Positions 9,640 to 17,879 of a stretch of 64,000 nt of DNA are shown in pieces. Positions within the stretch are counted from its first letter, which is position 1. Each line of letters opens with the position of its first letter. The notes beneath the pieces were generated by a model. It saw only the letters and a program-made list of their open reading frames with translations. It had not been told where the DNA came from and did not search any database. The translations under genes and the position numbers were made by a program. Origin of the DNA: Pseudomonadota bacterium (lineage in GTDB: Bacteria; Pseudomonadota; Gammaproteobacteria; Burkholderiales; Thiobacillaceae); NCBI GenBank assembly GCA_021802555.1, contig JAJZRU010000004.1, positions 1-64,000 of the forward strand, given 5' to 3'.

Positions 9640-10092
9640 ATGGGACGACTGACCGAACTGCTTGACCTGGCCGAGAAGCGTGGGCGAGATGCCAATCTTG
9701 GTTACCGCGGCCAGGTCTACCCTCTGGAAGCCGCGGAAATTCTTGCGCTGGGTCCCGGCGCCCGGCTGATCGACGTGCGTTCGCGCGCCGAGCTTGAACT
9801 CGTCGGCAGCATTCCCGGCGCCTTGCACGTAGAGTGGCAAATCTATCCCGGCTGGGCCGCGAATCATTATTTTCTCGCGCAATTGAATCAGCAGGCAAGC
9901 CACGAAGCGCTGCTGCTATTCATATGCCGCAGCGGCCACCGCTCCGCCCACGCCGCTCTGGCCGCGCAGCAAAACGGCTTTCTGCAATGCTACAACGTGT
10001 TCGGCGGCTTCGAGGGCAGCATCGACAAAGCCACCGGGCGGCGCACCGTGGACGGCTGGAAGAACGCCGGCCTGCCCTGGCGTCATGGCTGA
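9640..10092 (+). CDS. Rhodanese-like sulfurtransferase
   Basis: This 150-residue protein is a single rhodanese domain with ARLIDVRSRAELELVGSIPGALHVEW and the active-site loop CRSGHRS at 96-102, the Cys being the persulfide carrier. The C-terminal GGFEGSIDKATGRRTVDGWKNAGLPW is typical of small cytoplasmic rhodaneses. The start at 9640 (MGRLTELLDLAEKRG) is chosen over an upstream ATG because it gives the compact domain. It probably moves sulfane sulfur; with the ETHE1-like enzyme nearby it fits a thiol-persulfide theme, but the partner is unknown. Confidence 0.88.
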   Translation: MGRLTELLDLAEKRGRDANLGYRGQVYPLEAAEILALGPGARLIDVRSRAELELVGSIPGALHVEWQIYPGWAANHYFLAQLNQQASHEALLLFICRSGHRSAHAALAAQQNGFLQCYNVFGGFEGSIDKATGRRTVDGWKNAGLPWRHG

Positions 10093-10128
10093 ACCCGTCG
10101 AATAGACCGTCGCCCTGCCCGCCATCCG

Positions 10129-11247
10129 ATGCCTCACCCATGGGAGCGCCGCCCTCTCCTTCGCCGCCATGCGCCCTTGCTTGCGGCACTGCTCCTGTCT
10201 CTGCTGCTGCACCTGTCTCTGTTCGCGCCGCGCTGGACGCTGGCCCCCGCGCCGCCGGCAGAGCCTCCCGTGCTGCAAGCGCGCCTGGAAAAGCTTGCGC
10301 CAGCCACGGTACCCCCTGTCGCTTCCAACCCCACCCCGCGGGCAACGAAGATAACGCCTTCGGCCCCCAAGAAAAAACCGCCAGCGCACGTCGGCGAAGC
10401 GAAGCCCGCAGCAGCCGCGCCCGCGCCTGCAACCACCCCGGTGCCACAGTCCGAAGTAAAGCCTGCCCAACCCAGCGCCCCGACGGAGAGCGCGAAAACG
10501 CAGCCGCCCGCACCGTCCCTGAATGCCGTGCCTGCGCGCCTGCATATCGTCTACCGTATCCGCTACGGCCCGTTGAGCGGCCGACAAGTGCTGGAATGGG
10601 CGGTGGACGAGGAGCACTACACCCTGTCCACGGTCGTTCGCGCCACCGGCCTGGCCGGGCTCTTCTACCGGGGCCGCATCGTGCAAATCAGCCGCGGCGT
10701 CATCGGCCCGCAAGGTTTGGTGCCGCATGAATTCTGGGACGAGCGCGGGGATTACTTCGCGCAGGCGCGCTTCGATTACGCTGCAGGCGAAGTCATGCTG
10801 CAATCCAACCGCGGCATCCGGCGCTACCCCATCTCAGCAAATATCCAGGACGCGCTGAGCCTGCTGCTGCAGATCGCCCTCACCGCCCCGCCGCCGGCGA
10901 GCGCGCAGGTGGAATTGTTCAACAGCAAAAAGGTGCGCCATTACCTGATCCGCACGCTGGACGAGGAAATCCTGGATACCCCGCTGGGCAAGCTGACCAC
11001 CCTGCATCTGGCCAAGGTGAACGACAAACCGGGAGAAGAAACCTTCGATGTGTGGCTGGCGCCGGCCTACCATTACCTGCCGGTGAAGATCGTGCGCGGC
11101 GACCCCCATGGTCTGGACATATCGCTCATGGTGGAAAGCATTTCCGCCGGTGCGGTTGCAGCGCAGCCCCAGGCCGGCCCCGAACCCGCCGCGCCGGCTA
11201 TGCCACCAGCAGCTTCTGCAGCTCGCCCTTCTGATACAGCTCGGTGA
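10129..11247 (+). CDS. DUF3108-domain protein with TonB-like N-terminus
   Basis: The 372-residue protein starts with a single membrane segment (LLAALLLSLLLHLSLFAPRW) followed by a Pro/Ala/Lys-rich linker of about 120 residues, as in TonB-type spanning proteins. From about residue 140 lies the DUF3108 domain (LHIVYRIRYGPLSGRQVLEWAVDEEHYTL, then HYLPVKIVRGD). Function is unknown; a periplasm-facing protein anchored in the inner membrane is the likely topology. The last 50 nt overlap the 3' end of grxD on the opposite strand, so the Ala/Pro-rich tail is antisense to grxD. Confidence 0.82.
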   Translation: MPHPWERRPLLRRHAPLLAALLLSLLLHLSLFAPRWTLAPAPPAEPPVLQARLEKLAPATVPPVASNPTPRATKITPSAPKKKPPAHVGEAKPAAAAPAPATTPVPQSEVKPAQPSAPTESAKTQPPAPSLNAVPARLHIVYRIRYGPLSGRQVLEWAVDEEHYTLSTVVRATGLAGLFYRGRIVQISRGVIGPQGLVPHEFWDERGDYFAQARFDYAAGEVMLQSNRGIRRYPISANIQDALSLLLQIALTAPPPASAQVELFNSKKVRHYLIRTLDEEILDTPLGKLTTLHLAKVNDKPGEETFDVWLAPAYHYLPVKIVRGDPHGLDISLMVESISAGAVAAQPQAGPEPAAPAMPPAASAARPSDTAR

Positions 11248-11506
11248 GAATGTCCGAACCGCCAATGAACTGGCCGTTCACGTAAAGCTGGGGAATGGTG
11301 GGCCAGTTGGAAAATTCCTTGATGCCCTGGCGAATTTCCGGATCGGCCAGGACATTGACCGAAAAGAAATCCGTCACGCCGCAGGCGCGCAGGATGTTGG
11401 CCGCGTTGGCGGAAAACCCACATTGCGGAAATTGCGGCGTGCCTTTCATGTAAAGCACCACCTTATGCTGGCTGACCTGGTCGCGTATGGTGTCCTGTAT
11501 GCTCAT
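11198..11506 (-). CDS. grxD: Monothiol glutaredoxin (Grx4/GrxD type)
   Basis: At 102 residues, with the CGFS motif at 29-32 and the sequence VVLYMKGTPQFPQCGFSANAANIL, this is a class II monothiol glutaredoxin. Such proteins bind and deliver [2Fe-2S] clusters with glutathione. The conserved NWPTIPQLYVNGQFIGGSDIL is present. Its 3' end converges on and overlaps the DUF3108 gene by 50 nt. Gene order prmC-prfA-hemA-...-grxD is common in this group, but here the HPr-rel-A operon lies between grxD and prmC. Confidence 0.95.
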   Translation of the reverse strand: MSIQDTIRDQVSQHKVVLYMKGTPQFPQCGFSANAANILRACGVTDFFSVNVLADPEIRQGIKEFSNWPTIPQLYVNGQFIGGSDILTELYQKGELQKLLVA

Positions 11507-11575
11507 TGCTGCTCCGAAAAGTGCTCACATTATTGAATATTATTATAACCTCGCCGCTCCGGCGCCTGTCCTGCC

Positions 11576-12661
11576 TCAAAGACTGGCTGCTTCGTCCCTG
11601 CGCCAAGGCGCGATCACGCCCTTGTAGATCAGATGATAGAGCAAAAGCCCGGCCGGCATCCTCAGCCAATGCGCGTGGATGAGCGCGCCCTGGCGCGCCC
11701 AGGCCCGGCCTGCACTTGGACGGGCCGGCGCGGCCGGCCGAAACAGTTTGCCGTGCATGGCGCGCATGAGCGCTTCGACGCCCCGGGAAGGGCGGTAACG
11801 CTCCACGTGCTCGATCACTTCGCACGGAATCGGCGTGGCAAAGCATGCGCTGAGCTGGGTCACGGCGTAATACAGCGGCCGCCCCAGGCCCAAGGCGTCG
11901 GCGCGCGCGGTGAGATCCAGCCAGAACGAGGCGCTATCGAACTCCCGCAGCAGATTATCGAGATCGGCCAGATCCCGCAATCCATGCTCGAATTCGCCGC
12001 TGAACAAATGCACGGCGCTGTGCAGCACCATGTCGGCCGGCGCCAGTACCTGCACGCCCTCCCAGGCAGGCAGCGGCTGCGCCGCCGCGAACAGGGGCAT
12101 GGCCGAAAACCCGAGGCGCGACGTCTCCGGCAGAATGGCGTGGTGCACGTCCAGCACCGACTCCCGCAGGACGTGCTTGAGCGGCGGCAATTCATGCATC
12201 CAGCGCCGGTAGTAGCGCTGGTCGTAGGCGTTGTGATGGCTCATGGTCCAGCCATCCAGCATGAGGTCGTTTTCAGCCCGTTCCAGCAGGCTCCTGGGCA
12301 GCAGGATGTCCACGTCGGCAAACAACCGCCCGCGTCCCGCGCGCAGTCCGGCCAGCAGATAGGCTGCGCCCTTGAGCAGGATCAGGGGCGCCGGCAAACC
12401 CTGCAAGGCGCGGCGGACGCATTTCACCTCCCAGCACACGGACTGGGCCTGCTTCTCCGCGAGCGCGCGCGCGGCGCGCAGGTGCCCCGTCACCATAGCC
12501 GGCAGGGTCGCCGCGACGCCGGCCTCGTCGGCCAGCAAAGCTAGGCGGGGCAGCAGCAGCGCCGCGCGCGCCTGGCGCAGGAGCGTGTCCCACTGGCCTA
12601 GGTCATAGGCCGCCAGGCGCTCGGGAGCGCGCAGAACAGGCGTGAGCAAGTCGGCGTTCAT
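11576..12661 (-). CDS. Nucleotidyltransferase-fold protein of an HPr-rel-A cassette
   Basis: This 361-residue protein belongs to the uncharacterised nucleotidyltransferase (NTP_transf_5-like) group. It has ILLKGAAYLLAG (around 95-105) and GRGRLFADVDILLP (around 109-122), where R112 and the DVD acidic pair are the recognisable catalytic elements. VLDVHHAI and LAPADMVLHSAVHLF follow, with the family's HDL-type helix. The ATG overlaps the stop of the kinase-like gene by 4 nt, so it is the last gene of the operon. In this context it could transfer a nucleotide to a protein or small molecule. No substrate can be deduced. Confidence 0.85.
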   Translation of the reverse strand: MNADLLTPVLRAPERLAAYDLGQWDTLLRQARAALLLPRLALLADEAGVAATLPAMVTGHLRAARALAEKQAQSVCWEVKCVRRALQGLPAPLILLKGAAYLLAGLRAGRGRLFADVDILLPRSLLERAENDLMLDGWTMSHHNAYDQRYYRRWMHELPPLKHVLRESVLDVHHAILPETSRLGFSAMPLFAAAQPLPAWEGVQVLAPADMVLHSAVHLFSGEFEHGLRDLADLDNLLREFDSASFWLDLTARADALGLGRPLYYAVTQLSACFATPIPCEVIEHVERYRPSRGVEALMRAMHGKLFRPAAPARPSAGRAWARQGALIHAHWLRMPAGLLLYHLIYKGVIAPWRRDEAASL

Positions 12662-13572
12662 GGCGCGAGCGCAGCGAACAGCGCCACGGCTTCCTCCAGG
12701 TCGCCGTAGGAAAACCGATAGCAGTCGCAGCCGTCCACCAGGCGAGCCAGGGCGCCGAATCCGGCCTCTCCCAGCAGGCTGTAGTTGAAGGCGTTCTGCG
12801 CCAGTTCCATGAAGGCGCGCGCGCGCGGCAGCGGCGAAAGCCGCGCCGGAGCATCCGCCTCGTAGCGCGGCAGCACGATCCAGCGCGGTGCGGCCCGGGC
12901 GTCGGCCGCCGCCACGCTGGCGGCAGGAGGGCGCAGATGCGCCACCGTGCCCTTGATCGTGTCCCGCACGGCATCGCTCAGCACCGCATCGCCGGCAAAG
13001 CCGCGGATGACGTCGATGGAGGCGTTCTTGAGGCTGACGGGACGAGCCACGGCCGCCATGTCGAGATTACCCGGATCGAGCAGGGTCAATTCATCGGACA
13101 GCAGCCGCCAGCCGCGAAAACACAGCGCCGCCGCCAGAGTGCTTTTGCCCGCGCCCGGCGGCGCCGGCATGATGAGCCCCGACCCGTCACGCGCCAGGCT
13201 GGCGGCATGCAGGATGAGATATTGATGGGCATGGGCGGTGATGCACCAGTTCATGCCCCATTCGAGCATGGCGGCCGCTTGCGCCCTGGGGAGCGGCTTG
13301 AAAGGGGTCTGCCCGTCCAGATAGAACTGGGCTTGGGGCCGCAGAAATTTCCGTCCAGGCGGCGCTTCCACGCGCACATGGAAATCGGCAAACCCTCCTT
13401 GCGCCGCCACGCCATGCTCCTCGTACAGGCGCCGTAAAGCCTGTGCCACTTCGGAGAAAGAAGAGCGGACGGCAAAGCGGAACACCCCGGTCTGCAGGTA
13501 AAGCCCCGGCCCGCGCAACAGGCCGCCGATTTCCGCCTGCGAAAGGTCGCCCAGTTTCAGCAGACCCGGCAC
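12658..13572 (-). CDS. HprK-related kinase A (HPr-rel-A system)
   Basis: The 304-residue protein resembles the C-terminal kinase domain of HPr kinase/phosphorylase. A Walker A P-loop lies in PAPPGAGKSTLAAAL (136-150), preceded by LHAASLARDG with the conserved His at 122 and followed by WRLLSDELTLLD. True HprK has an N-terminal domain and acts on Ser46 of HPr; no ptsH or PTS gene is present here. A C-terminal Cys-containing segment reads DGCDCYRFSYGDLEEAV. It starts at GTG 13572, overlapping the PqqD-like gene by 16 nt. In these cassettes it is presumably an ATP- or GTP-dependent enzyme acting on the peptide/protein substrate. Confidence 0.88.
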   Translation of the reverse strand: MPGLLKLGDLSQAEIGGLLRGPGLYLQTGVFRFAVRSSFSEVAQALRRLYEEHGVAAQGGFADFHVRVEAPPGRKFLRPQAQFYLDGQTPFKPLPRAQAAAMLEWGMNWCITAHAHQYLILHAASLARDGSGLIMPAPPGAGKSTLAAALCFRGWRLLSDELTLLDPGNLDMAAVARPVSLKNASIDVIRGFAGDAVLSDAVRDTIKGTVAHLRPPAASVAAADARAAPRWIVLPRYEADAPARLSPLPRARAFMELAQNAFNYSLLGEAGFGALARLVDGCDCYRFSYGDLEEAVALFAALAP

Positions 13573-13805
13573 ACGATCAATCCGCTGGCCGCGAGTTGCC
13601 CGAGCATGTCCGTGAAATCGGTGCCGGTCTGCACGCCCAAGCGGGCGGCCAGGTCTGCTTCGTCAAGCTCGCCCTCCCGGAGGCACAGGAGGATGCGGGC
13701 GACGAGCCCATCGACCAGATGCGTATCGCCGGATTCGCGCTGGAAGACCACGGTTTCGTCCGCCCAAGTATGCATGAGCACGGGCGCGCTTTGCCAAACG
13801 GGCAT
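13557..13805 (-). CDS. PqqD-like peptide chaperone (HPr-rel-A system)
   Basis: The 82-residue product has the PqqD/RRE winged-helix pattern: VVFQRESGDTHLVDGLVARILLCL, then ELDEADLAARLGVQTGTDFTDMLGQLAASGLIV. PqqD-fold proteins bind leader regions of peptides and present them to a modifying enzyme. It starts 4 nt after the stop of the Tat-signal CTPGYW protein and overlaps the kinase-like gene, so the three are tightly coupled. The obvious candidate ligand is the N-terminal region of the upstream gene product. No radical-SAM enzyme is nearby. Confidence 0.85.
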   Translation of the reverse strand: MPVWQSAPVLMHTWADETVVFQRESGDTHLVDGLVARILLCLREGELDEADLAARLGVQTGTDFTDMLGQLAASGLIVCRVC

Positions 13806-13809
13806 GCAA

Positions 13810-14469
13810 CTACAGCGGGCAACCCCGATTGTTCAGCATGTCGAAGGTGTCCTTGAGCTTTGCGCCATTGGTCAGATAGTTGTTCTTGAACATGCCGATG
13901 ATCTGGCCCGCCGTATAACCGTAATTGACGGCGGGATTGGCGGCGCTGAGCAAGGCGGCCACGGCCTGGAAGCCCAGATTGGTGGACACGGGATCGCTGC
14001 CCAGGCTACCGGAATAGGAACCATGGGATTGCGCGCTGCAAAACTGGTTGGCGGTCGTGGCCGGTTGGTTGCCGGGGCAGGATTTGATGCCATTGCCGTT
14101 CAGATTCAACACGTCCAGCAGGGTATAGGGATTCCCCGAGCAATCAACATACTCGGTGACATCGAACACGCCATTGAAGGGATCGGTCGGCTGGTAGCCG
14201 ACCCAGGAATCCAAATGCTGACAGGCCCCCCAATAGCCCGGCGTACAGCCCTGGCAGGGCGTGCCTTTGGGTGCCGACAGATTGCCGGACATCATGCCCG
14301 ACACCGTGCATTGATTGGCCCATACCGGCTTTCCTGCCAGCGTCAGGATGACGGCGCCGCCGCCCAAGGCCGCGGTGAACCGCCGCCGCGAGCCGTCGGT
14401 CTCGGGGCGTGAAGCGGCGTCCGGCTGTCGGGCGTCGTCCCGGGTGGATTCAGGAAGCTCCGGCATCAT
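13810..14469 (-). CDS. Tat-signal, Cys-rich CTPGYW-motif protein; candidate HPr-rel-A substrate
   Basis: The 219-residue protein has a polar N-terminal region of about 25 residues, then a Tat-type signal SRRRFTAALGGGAVILTL ending near GKPVWA. The mature part has eight cysteines. It contains CQGCTPGYWGACQHLDSW, PTDPFNGVFDV, TLLDVLNLNGNG, AVAALLSAANPAVNYGYTAGQIIGM and the terminal NNRGCPL. These recall a widespread secreted domain (CTPGYWK...W, PTDxFxxVF, AALLNAAxPxVxYxxT, GCPL at the end). Here the usual K after CTPGYW is replaced by GAC and an extra Cys-rich loop is inserted. The start at ATG 14469 follows AGGAG by 8 nt. It heads the operon, as expected of a substrate. Confidence 0.82.
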   Translation of the reverse strand: MMPELPESTRDDARQPDAASRPETDGSRRRFTAALGGGAVILTLAGKPVWANQCTVSGMMSGNLSAPKGTPCQGCTPGYWGACQHLDSWVGYQPTDPFNGVFDVTEYVDCSGNPYTLLDVLNLNGNGIKSCPGNQPATTANQFCSAQSHGSYSGSLGSDPVSTNLGFQAVAALLSAANPAVNYGYTAGQIIGMFKNNYLTNGAKLKDTFDMLNNRGCPL

Positions 14470-14624
14470 TGTTGTTGCTCCTGGCGAAATTGGCCTTCGA
14501 TATGAAATTTGATTTTCGACATATGCGCAGCAAGAAACATTCCAGACCTTAAGATCTTCGGCGAAACAAGCCTCCGCGGGGTGTTGGCATGGACAGGCCG
14601 GATGCGGCTGCGCCAAACTGTAAA

Positions 14625-15497
14625 TTATTCCGACATCCTTTGACCCCCGCTGATCCGCTCCAGCCCGGCGCCATCCGGGCGTGTCGAGACGCGGCCAAAA
14701 CCCGCGCGTACCAGCATTTCTCTGCACCAAAGCCCCTGTTCCCAACCGTGCTCCAGCCATAGCCAGCCGCCGGGCGCCAAATGCGCCGGGGCGCCGGCGA
14801 TGATCGCCGCAAGTGCGGCACGGCCTGCATCGGGTGCCACCAGCGCCATGCGCGGCTCGTGCGCCAGCGCCGCGAGATGGGGATCGTCTTCGGCCACATA
14901 GGGCGGATTGGACAACACCATGTCGAAAAACTTTACACCGGCGACGGCCTGCCACCAGTCGCCCGCCCAAAATCGCACGCGCGCGGCGCCCAGCCGGCGC
15001 GCGTTGCGTCGCGCAGTGGCGAGCGCCGCCGCGCTGGCGTCGCTGGCGTGAATTTCCCAGCCGGGGCGCTCCAGGGCCAAAGTCAGGGCCAGGGCGCCGC
15101 TGCCCGTGCCCAAATCGAGCACGCGCGCCGCACGCCCTGCCGGCAGCGCTGCCAAGGCTGTCTCCACCAGCAGTTCCGTTTCCGGACGCGGGATGAGCAC
15201 GGCAGAGTCGACTTGGAAAGACCGGCCGAAAAACTCCTGCTCGCCCCGCAGATATGCCACCGGCTCGCCCGCCAGGCGCCTGCCCAGCAGATCGGCAAAC
15301 CCAGTCCCGGCGCGAGATGAAACGGGCTCCGGCTCATGAGCGATCAGCCAGGCGGCGTCGCGTCCCAGCGCTAGGCCGGCCAGCACGCGCGCTTCCAATC
15401 GGGCCGCGCGGGCATCGAGGCCCAGGCCTGCGCTAAGGCGCCGAGCGGCATCTTGCAGCAGAGCGGAAAGGCTCACGGCGACGGCCGGCACATTCAC
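14625..15497 (-). CDS. prmC: Peptide chain release factor N5-glutamine methyltransferase
   Basis: At 290 residues this HemK/PrmC enzyme methylates the GGQ glutamine of release factors. It shows the SAM motif [11 protein letters not shown] (GTGSG at 130-134) and the catalytic SNPPY motif (NPPY at 197-200), preceded by [32 protein letters not shown], which is characteristic. It overlaps prfA, which encodes its substrate, by 4 nt. The intergenic region between its stop and the HPr-rel-A operon is about 155 bp. Confidence 0.96.
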   Translation of the reverse strand: MNVPAVAVSLSALLQDAARRLSAGLGLDARAARLEARVLAGLALGRDAAWLIAHEPEPVSSRAGTGFADLLGRRLAGEPVAYLRGEQEFFGRSFQVDSAVLIPRPETELLVETALAALPAGRAARVLDLGTGSGALALTLALERPGWEIHASDASAAALATARRNARRLGAARVRFWAGDWWQAVAGVKFFDMVLSNPPYVAEDDPHLAALAHEPRMALVAPDAGRAALAAIIAGAPAHLAPGGWLWLEHGWEQGLWCREMLVRAGFGRVSTRPDGAGLERISGGQRMSE

Positions 15498-16570
15498 TCC
15501 GCCAGGGCCGCAAGCTGCTCGGCCTGGTGCTCCGCCGCCAAGGCGTCCAGCAACTCGGTCAAATCGCCGTCCATGATGGCGTCGATCTTATAGAGAGTGA
15601 GATTGATGCGATGGTCCGTCACCCGCCCCTGGGGAAAATTGTAGGTGCGTATGCGCTCGGAGCGGTCGCCGCTGCCGATGAGGGATTTGCGCGCGGAAGC
15701 AATTTCGGATTGCTGCTCGCGCAACTGCCGATCCTTGATGCGCGCCGCCAGCACGCTCATGGCCTGGGCGCGGTTGCGGTGCTGAGAACGGTCGTCCTGG
15801 CATTCCACCACGATGCCCGTGGGCAGATGCGTGATGCGCACGGCGGAATCCGTCTTGTTGATGTGCTGGCCGCCCGCGCCGCTGGCGCGGAAGGTGTCGA
15901 TGCGCAGCTCGGCCGGGTTGAGTTCGACTTCCCCGACCTCGTCGGCTTCCGGCAACACCGCCACGGTGCAGGCCGAGGTATGGATGCGGCCCTGCGATTC
16001 GGTGGCCGGCACGCGCTGCACGCGATGCCCGCCCGATTCGAACTTGAGGCGCGAATAGGCGCCCTGGCCGACGACGCGGGCGATGATTTCCTTGTAGCCG
16101 CCGGCCTCGCCCTCGGAGGCCGACACCACTTCCACCTTCCAGTGCTGGCGCTCCGCATAACGCGCGTACATGCGGAACAGATCGCCCGCGAACAGCGCCG
16201 ATTCGTCCCCACCCGTGCCGGCGCGGATTTCCAGGAAAATGTTGCGCTCGTCGTTGGGGTCGCGCGGCAGCAGGGCTTTCTGCAGCTCCTGCTCCAGGGT
16301 TTGCATCTGCCCCTGCGCCGCCGCCAGCTCGGCCTCAGCCAGCTCTTTCATCTCGGCATCGTTCAGCAACAGCCGGGCGCTCTCCATGTCCGCCGCAAGC
16401 GTGCGATAACGCCGGAACAAATCCACCACGGGAACGATTTCGGCATGCTCGCGCGCCAGCCTGCGGAAGCGCTCCAGGTCGGCGGCGATGTCCTCGGCCG
16501 CCAACGCCGCGTCGAGTTCAGCGAGATGCTCGGACAACTGGGTGAGTTTTTGAAACAGGCTGGGTTTCAT
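15494..16570 (-). CDS. prfA: Peptide chain release factor 1
   Basis: This 358-residue factor recognises UAA/UAG. The GGQ motif is at 233-235 ([16 protein letters not shown]) and the tripeptide that reads the stop codon is PAT at 188-190 (RVPATES), which separates RF1 (PxT) from RF2 (SPF). The N-terminal coiled domain and the [14 protein letters not shown] motif are complete. The start at 16570 (MKPSLFQKL) gives the normal length. It lies between hemA and prmC, the classic proteobacterial hemA-prfA-prmC operon. Confidence 0.97.
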   Translation of the reverse strand: MKPSLFQKLTQLSEHLAELDAALAAEDIAADLERFRRLAREHAEIVPVVDLFRRYRTLAADMESARLLLNDAEMKELAEAELAAAQGQMQTLEQELQKALLPRDPNDERNIFLEIRAGTGGDESALFAGDLFRMYARYAERQHWKVEVVSASEGEAGGYKEIIARVVGQGAYSRLKFESGGHRVQRVPATESQGRIHTSACTVAVLPEADEVGEVELNPAELRIDTFRASGAGGQHINKTDSAVRITHLPTGIVVECQDDRSQHRNRAQAMSVLAARIKDRQLREQQSEIASARKSLIGSGDRSERIRTYNFPQGRVTDHRINLTLYKIDAIMDGDLTELLDALAAEHQAEQLAALAE

Positions 16571-16603
16571 GGCTGCCGGCGGAGGCGCCGCCAAAGCGCG
16601 ATT

Positions 16604-17854
16604 TCAGTCGGGCTTGAGGTCATACAACCTGCGCACCACCTGGGCCAATTCCTGTTTATCCTCGCCTGCCCCCTGGTTCAAGGCCACGGTAGGGCCGTGC
16701 AGCAGCTTGTTGGTCAGTCCACGCGAAAATTGCTCCAGCACGTGGGCCGGGTCTTCCCCTCGGCCCAGCGCCTTGATCGCCTTGTCCAGTTCGTGCCGGC
16801 GCTGGCGCTCGGCCTGATCGCGCAGGCTGCGCAGCACCGGCAGGACCTCGCGGCCTTCCAGCCAGATCATGAAGTCGCGCACATTGCTGGAGATGATGGC
16901 TTCGGCCTGCGCCACCTGCGCCTGACGCGCGTCCATGCCTTCCTTCACCACCGTGCCCAAATCGTCCACGGTGTACAGGAATACGTCCTCCAGCTCGCCC
17001 GCCTCTTCCTCGACGTCGCGCGGCACGGCCAGATCGACGATGAAAAAAGGCTTGTGCTTGCGCGCCTTGAGCGCTCGCTCCAGCAAACCCTTGCCGAGCA
17101 GGGGCAGGGGGCTGGCGGTGCTGGTGACGATGATGTCGAAATAAGGCAGGTGATCGGGCAGATCGGTGAGCCCTATGGCGCCGGCCTGATAGCGCTCCGC
17201 CAGGGGGCGGGCGCGTTCGGCGGTGCGGTTGGCGATGAGCATGCGATGCGGCTTGTGCGCGGAAAAATGCGCAAGACACAGTTCGATCATTTCGCCGGCG
17301 CCGATGAAAAGCACGTTCTCGCGGCTGATGCTGGGAAAGATGCGTTCCGCCATGCGCACCGCGGCAGCCGCCAGGGACACCGAATTGGCGCCGATTTCTG
17401 TGCTGGTGCGCACCTCCTTGGCCACCGAAAAGGTGCTCTGGAACAATTTGTTGAGCAGTACGCCCAGGGTGCCGGCATGCTGCGCCGACTGCACCGCCTG
17501 CTTCATCTGCCCCAGTATCTGCGCCTCCCCCAGCACCATGGAATCCAGCCCGGAAGCCACGCGGAAGGCGTGCCGCACCGCTTCGTCCTGGGGGAGGCGG
17601 TACAAAAAGGGCTCCACCTTGTCCGCTCCCAGACCGTGATAGCTGCCGAACCAGCCGATGGGCGCGCCAGAATCGAGCGTGTGGCAATACACCTCGGTGC
17701 GGTTGCAGGTGGAGAGGATGGCGGCCTCCCTGACGCCCGGGCGGTGCACCAGATCGTGCAGGGCGTCTTCCAGGCGTTCGGCAGCAAAGGCCACGCGCTC
17801 GCGCAGGGACAGCGGAGCGGTGTGATGGTTCACGCCGAAGGCGAACAGCTGCAT
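16604..17854 (-). CDS. hemA: Glutamyl-tRNA reductase
   Basis: This 416-residue enzyme catalyses the first step of C5-pathway tetrapyrrole synthesis, reducing glutamyl-tRNA to glutamate-1-semialdehyde. The N-terminal [20 protein letters not shown] and the catalytic cysteine (Cys50) in [11 protein letters not shown] are present. [17 protein letters not shown] and the NADPH-binding [19 protein letters not shown] follow, and then the dimerisation helix. Promoter sequences probably lie in the short gap to the divergent-PBP gene; the two start only about 25 bp apart on the same strand, so readthrough is also likely. Confidence 0.97.
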   Translation of the reverse strand: MQLFAFGVNHHTAPLSLRERVAFAAERLEDALHDLVHRPGVREAAILSTCNRTEVYCHTLDSGAPIGWFGSYHGLGADKVEPFLYRLPQDEAVRHAFRVASGLDSMVLGEAQILGQMKQAVQSAQHAGTLGVLLNKLFQSTFSVAKEVRTSTEIGANSVSLAAAAVRMAERIFPSISRENVLFIGAGEMIELCLAHFSAHKPHRMLIANRTAERARPLAERYQAGAIGLTDLPDHLPYFDIIVTSTASPLPLLGKGLLERALKARKHKPFFIVDLAVPRDVEEEAGELEDVFLYTVDDLGTVVKEGMDARQAQVAQAEAIISSNVRDFMIWLEGREVLPVLRSLRDQAERQRRHELDKAIKALGRGEDPAHVLEQFSRGLTNKLLHGPTVALNQGAGEDKQELAQVVRRLYDLKPD

Positions 17855-17879
17855 GGGGGCTATTGCGAAGGAAATATTG

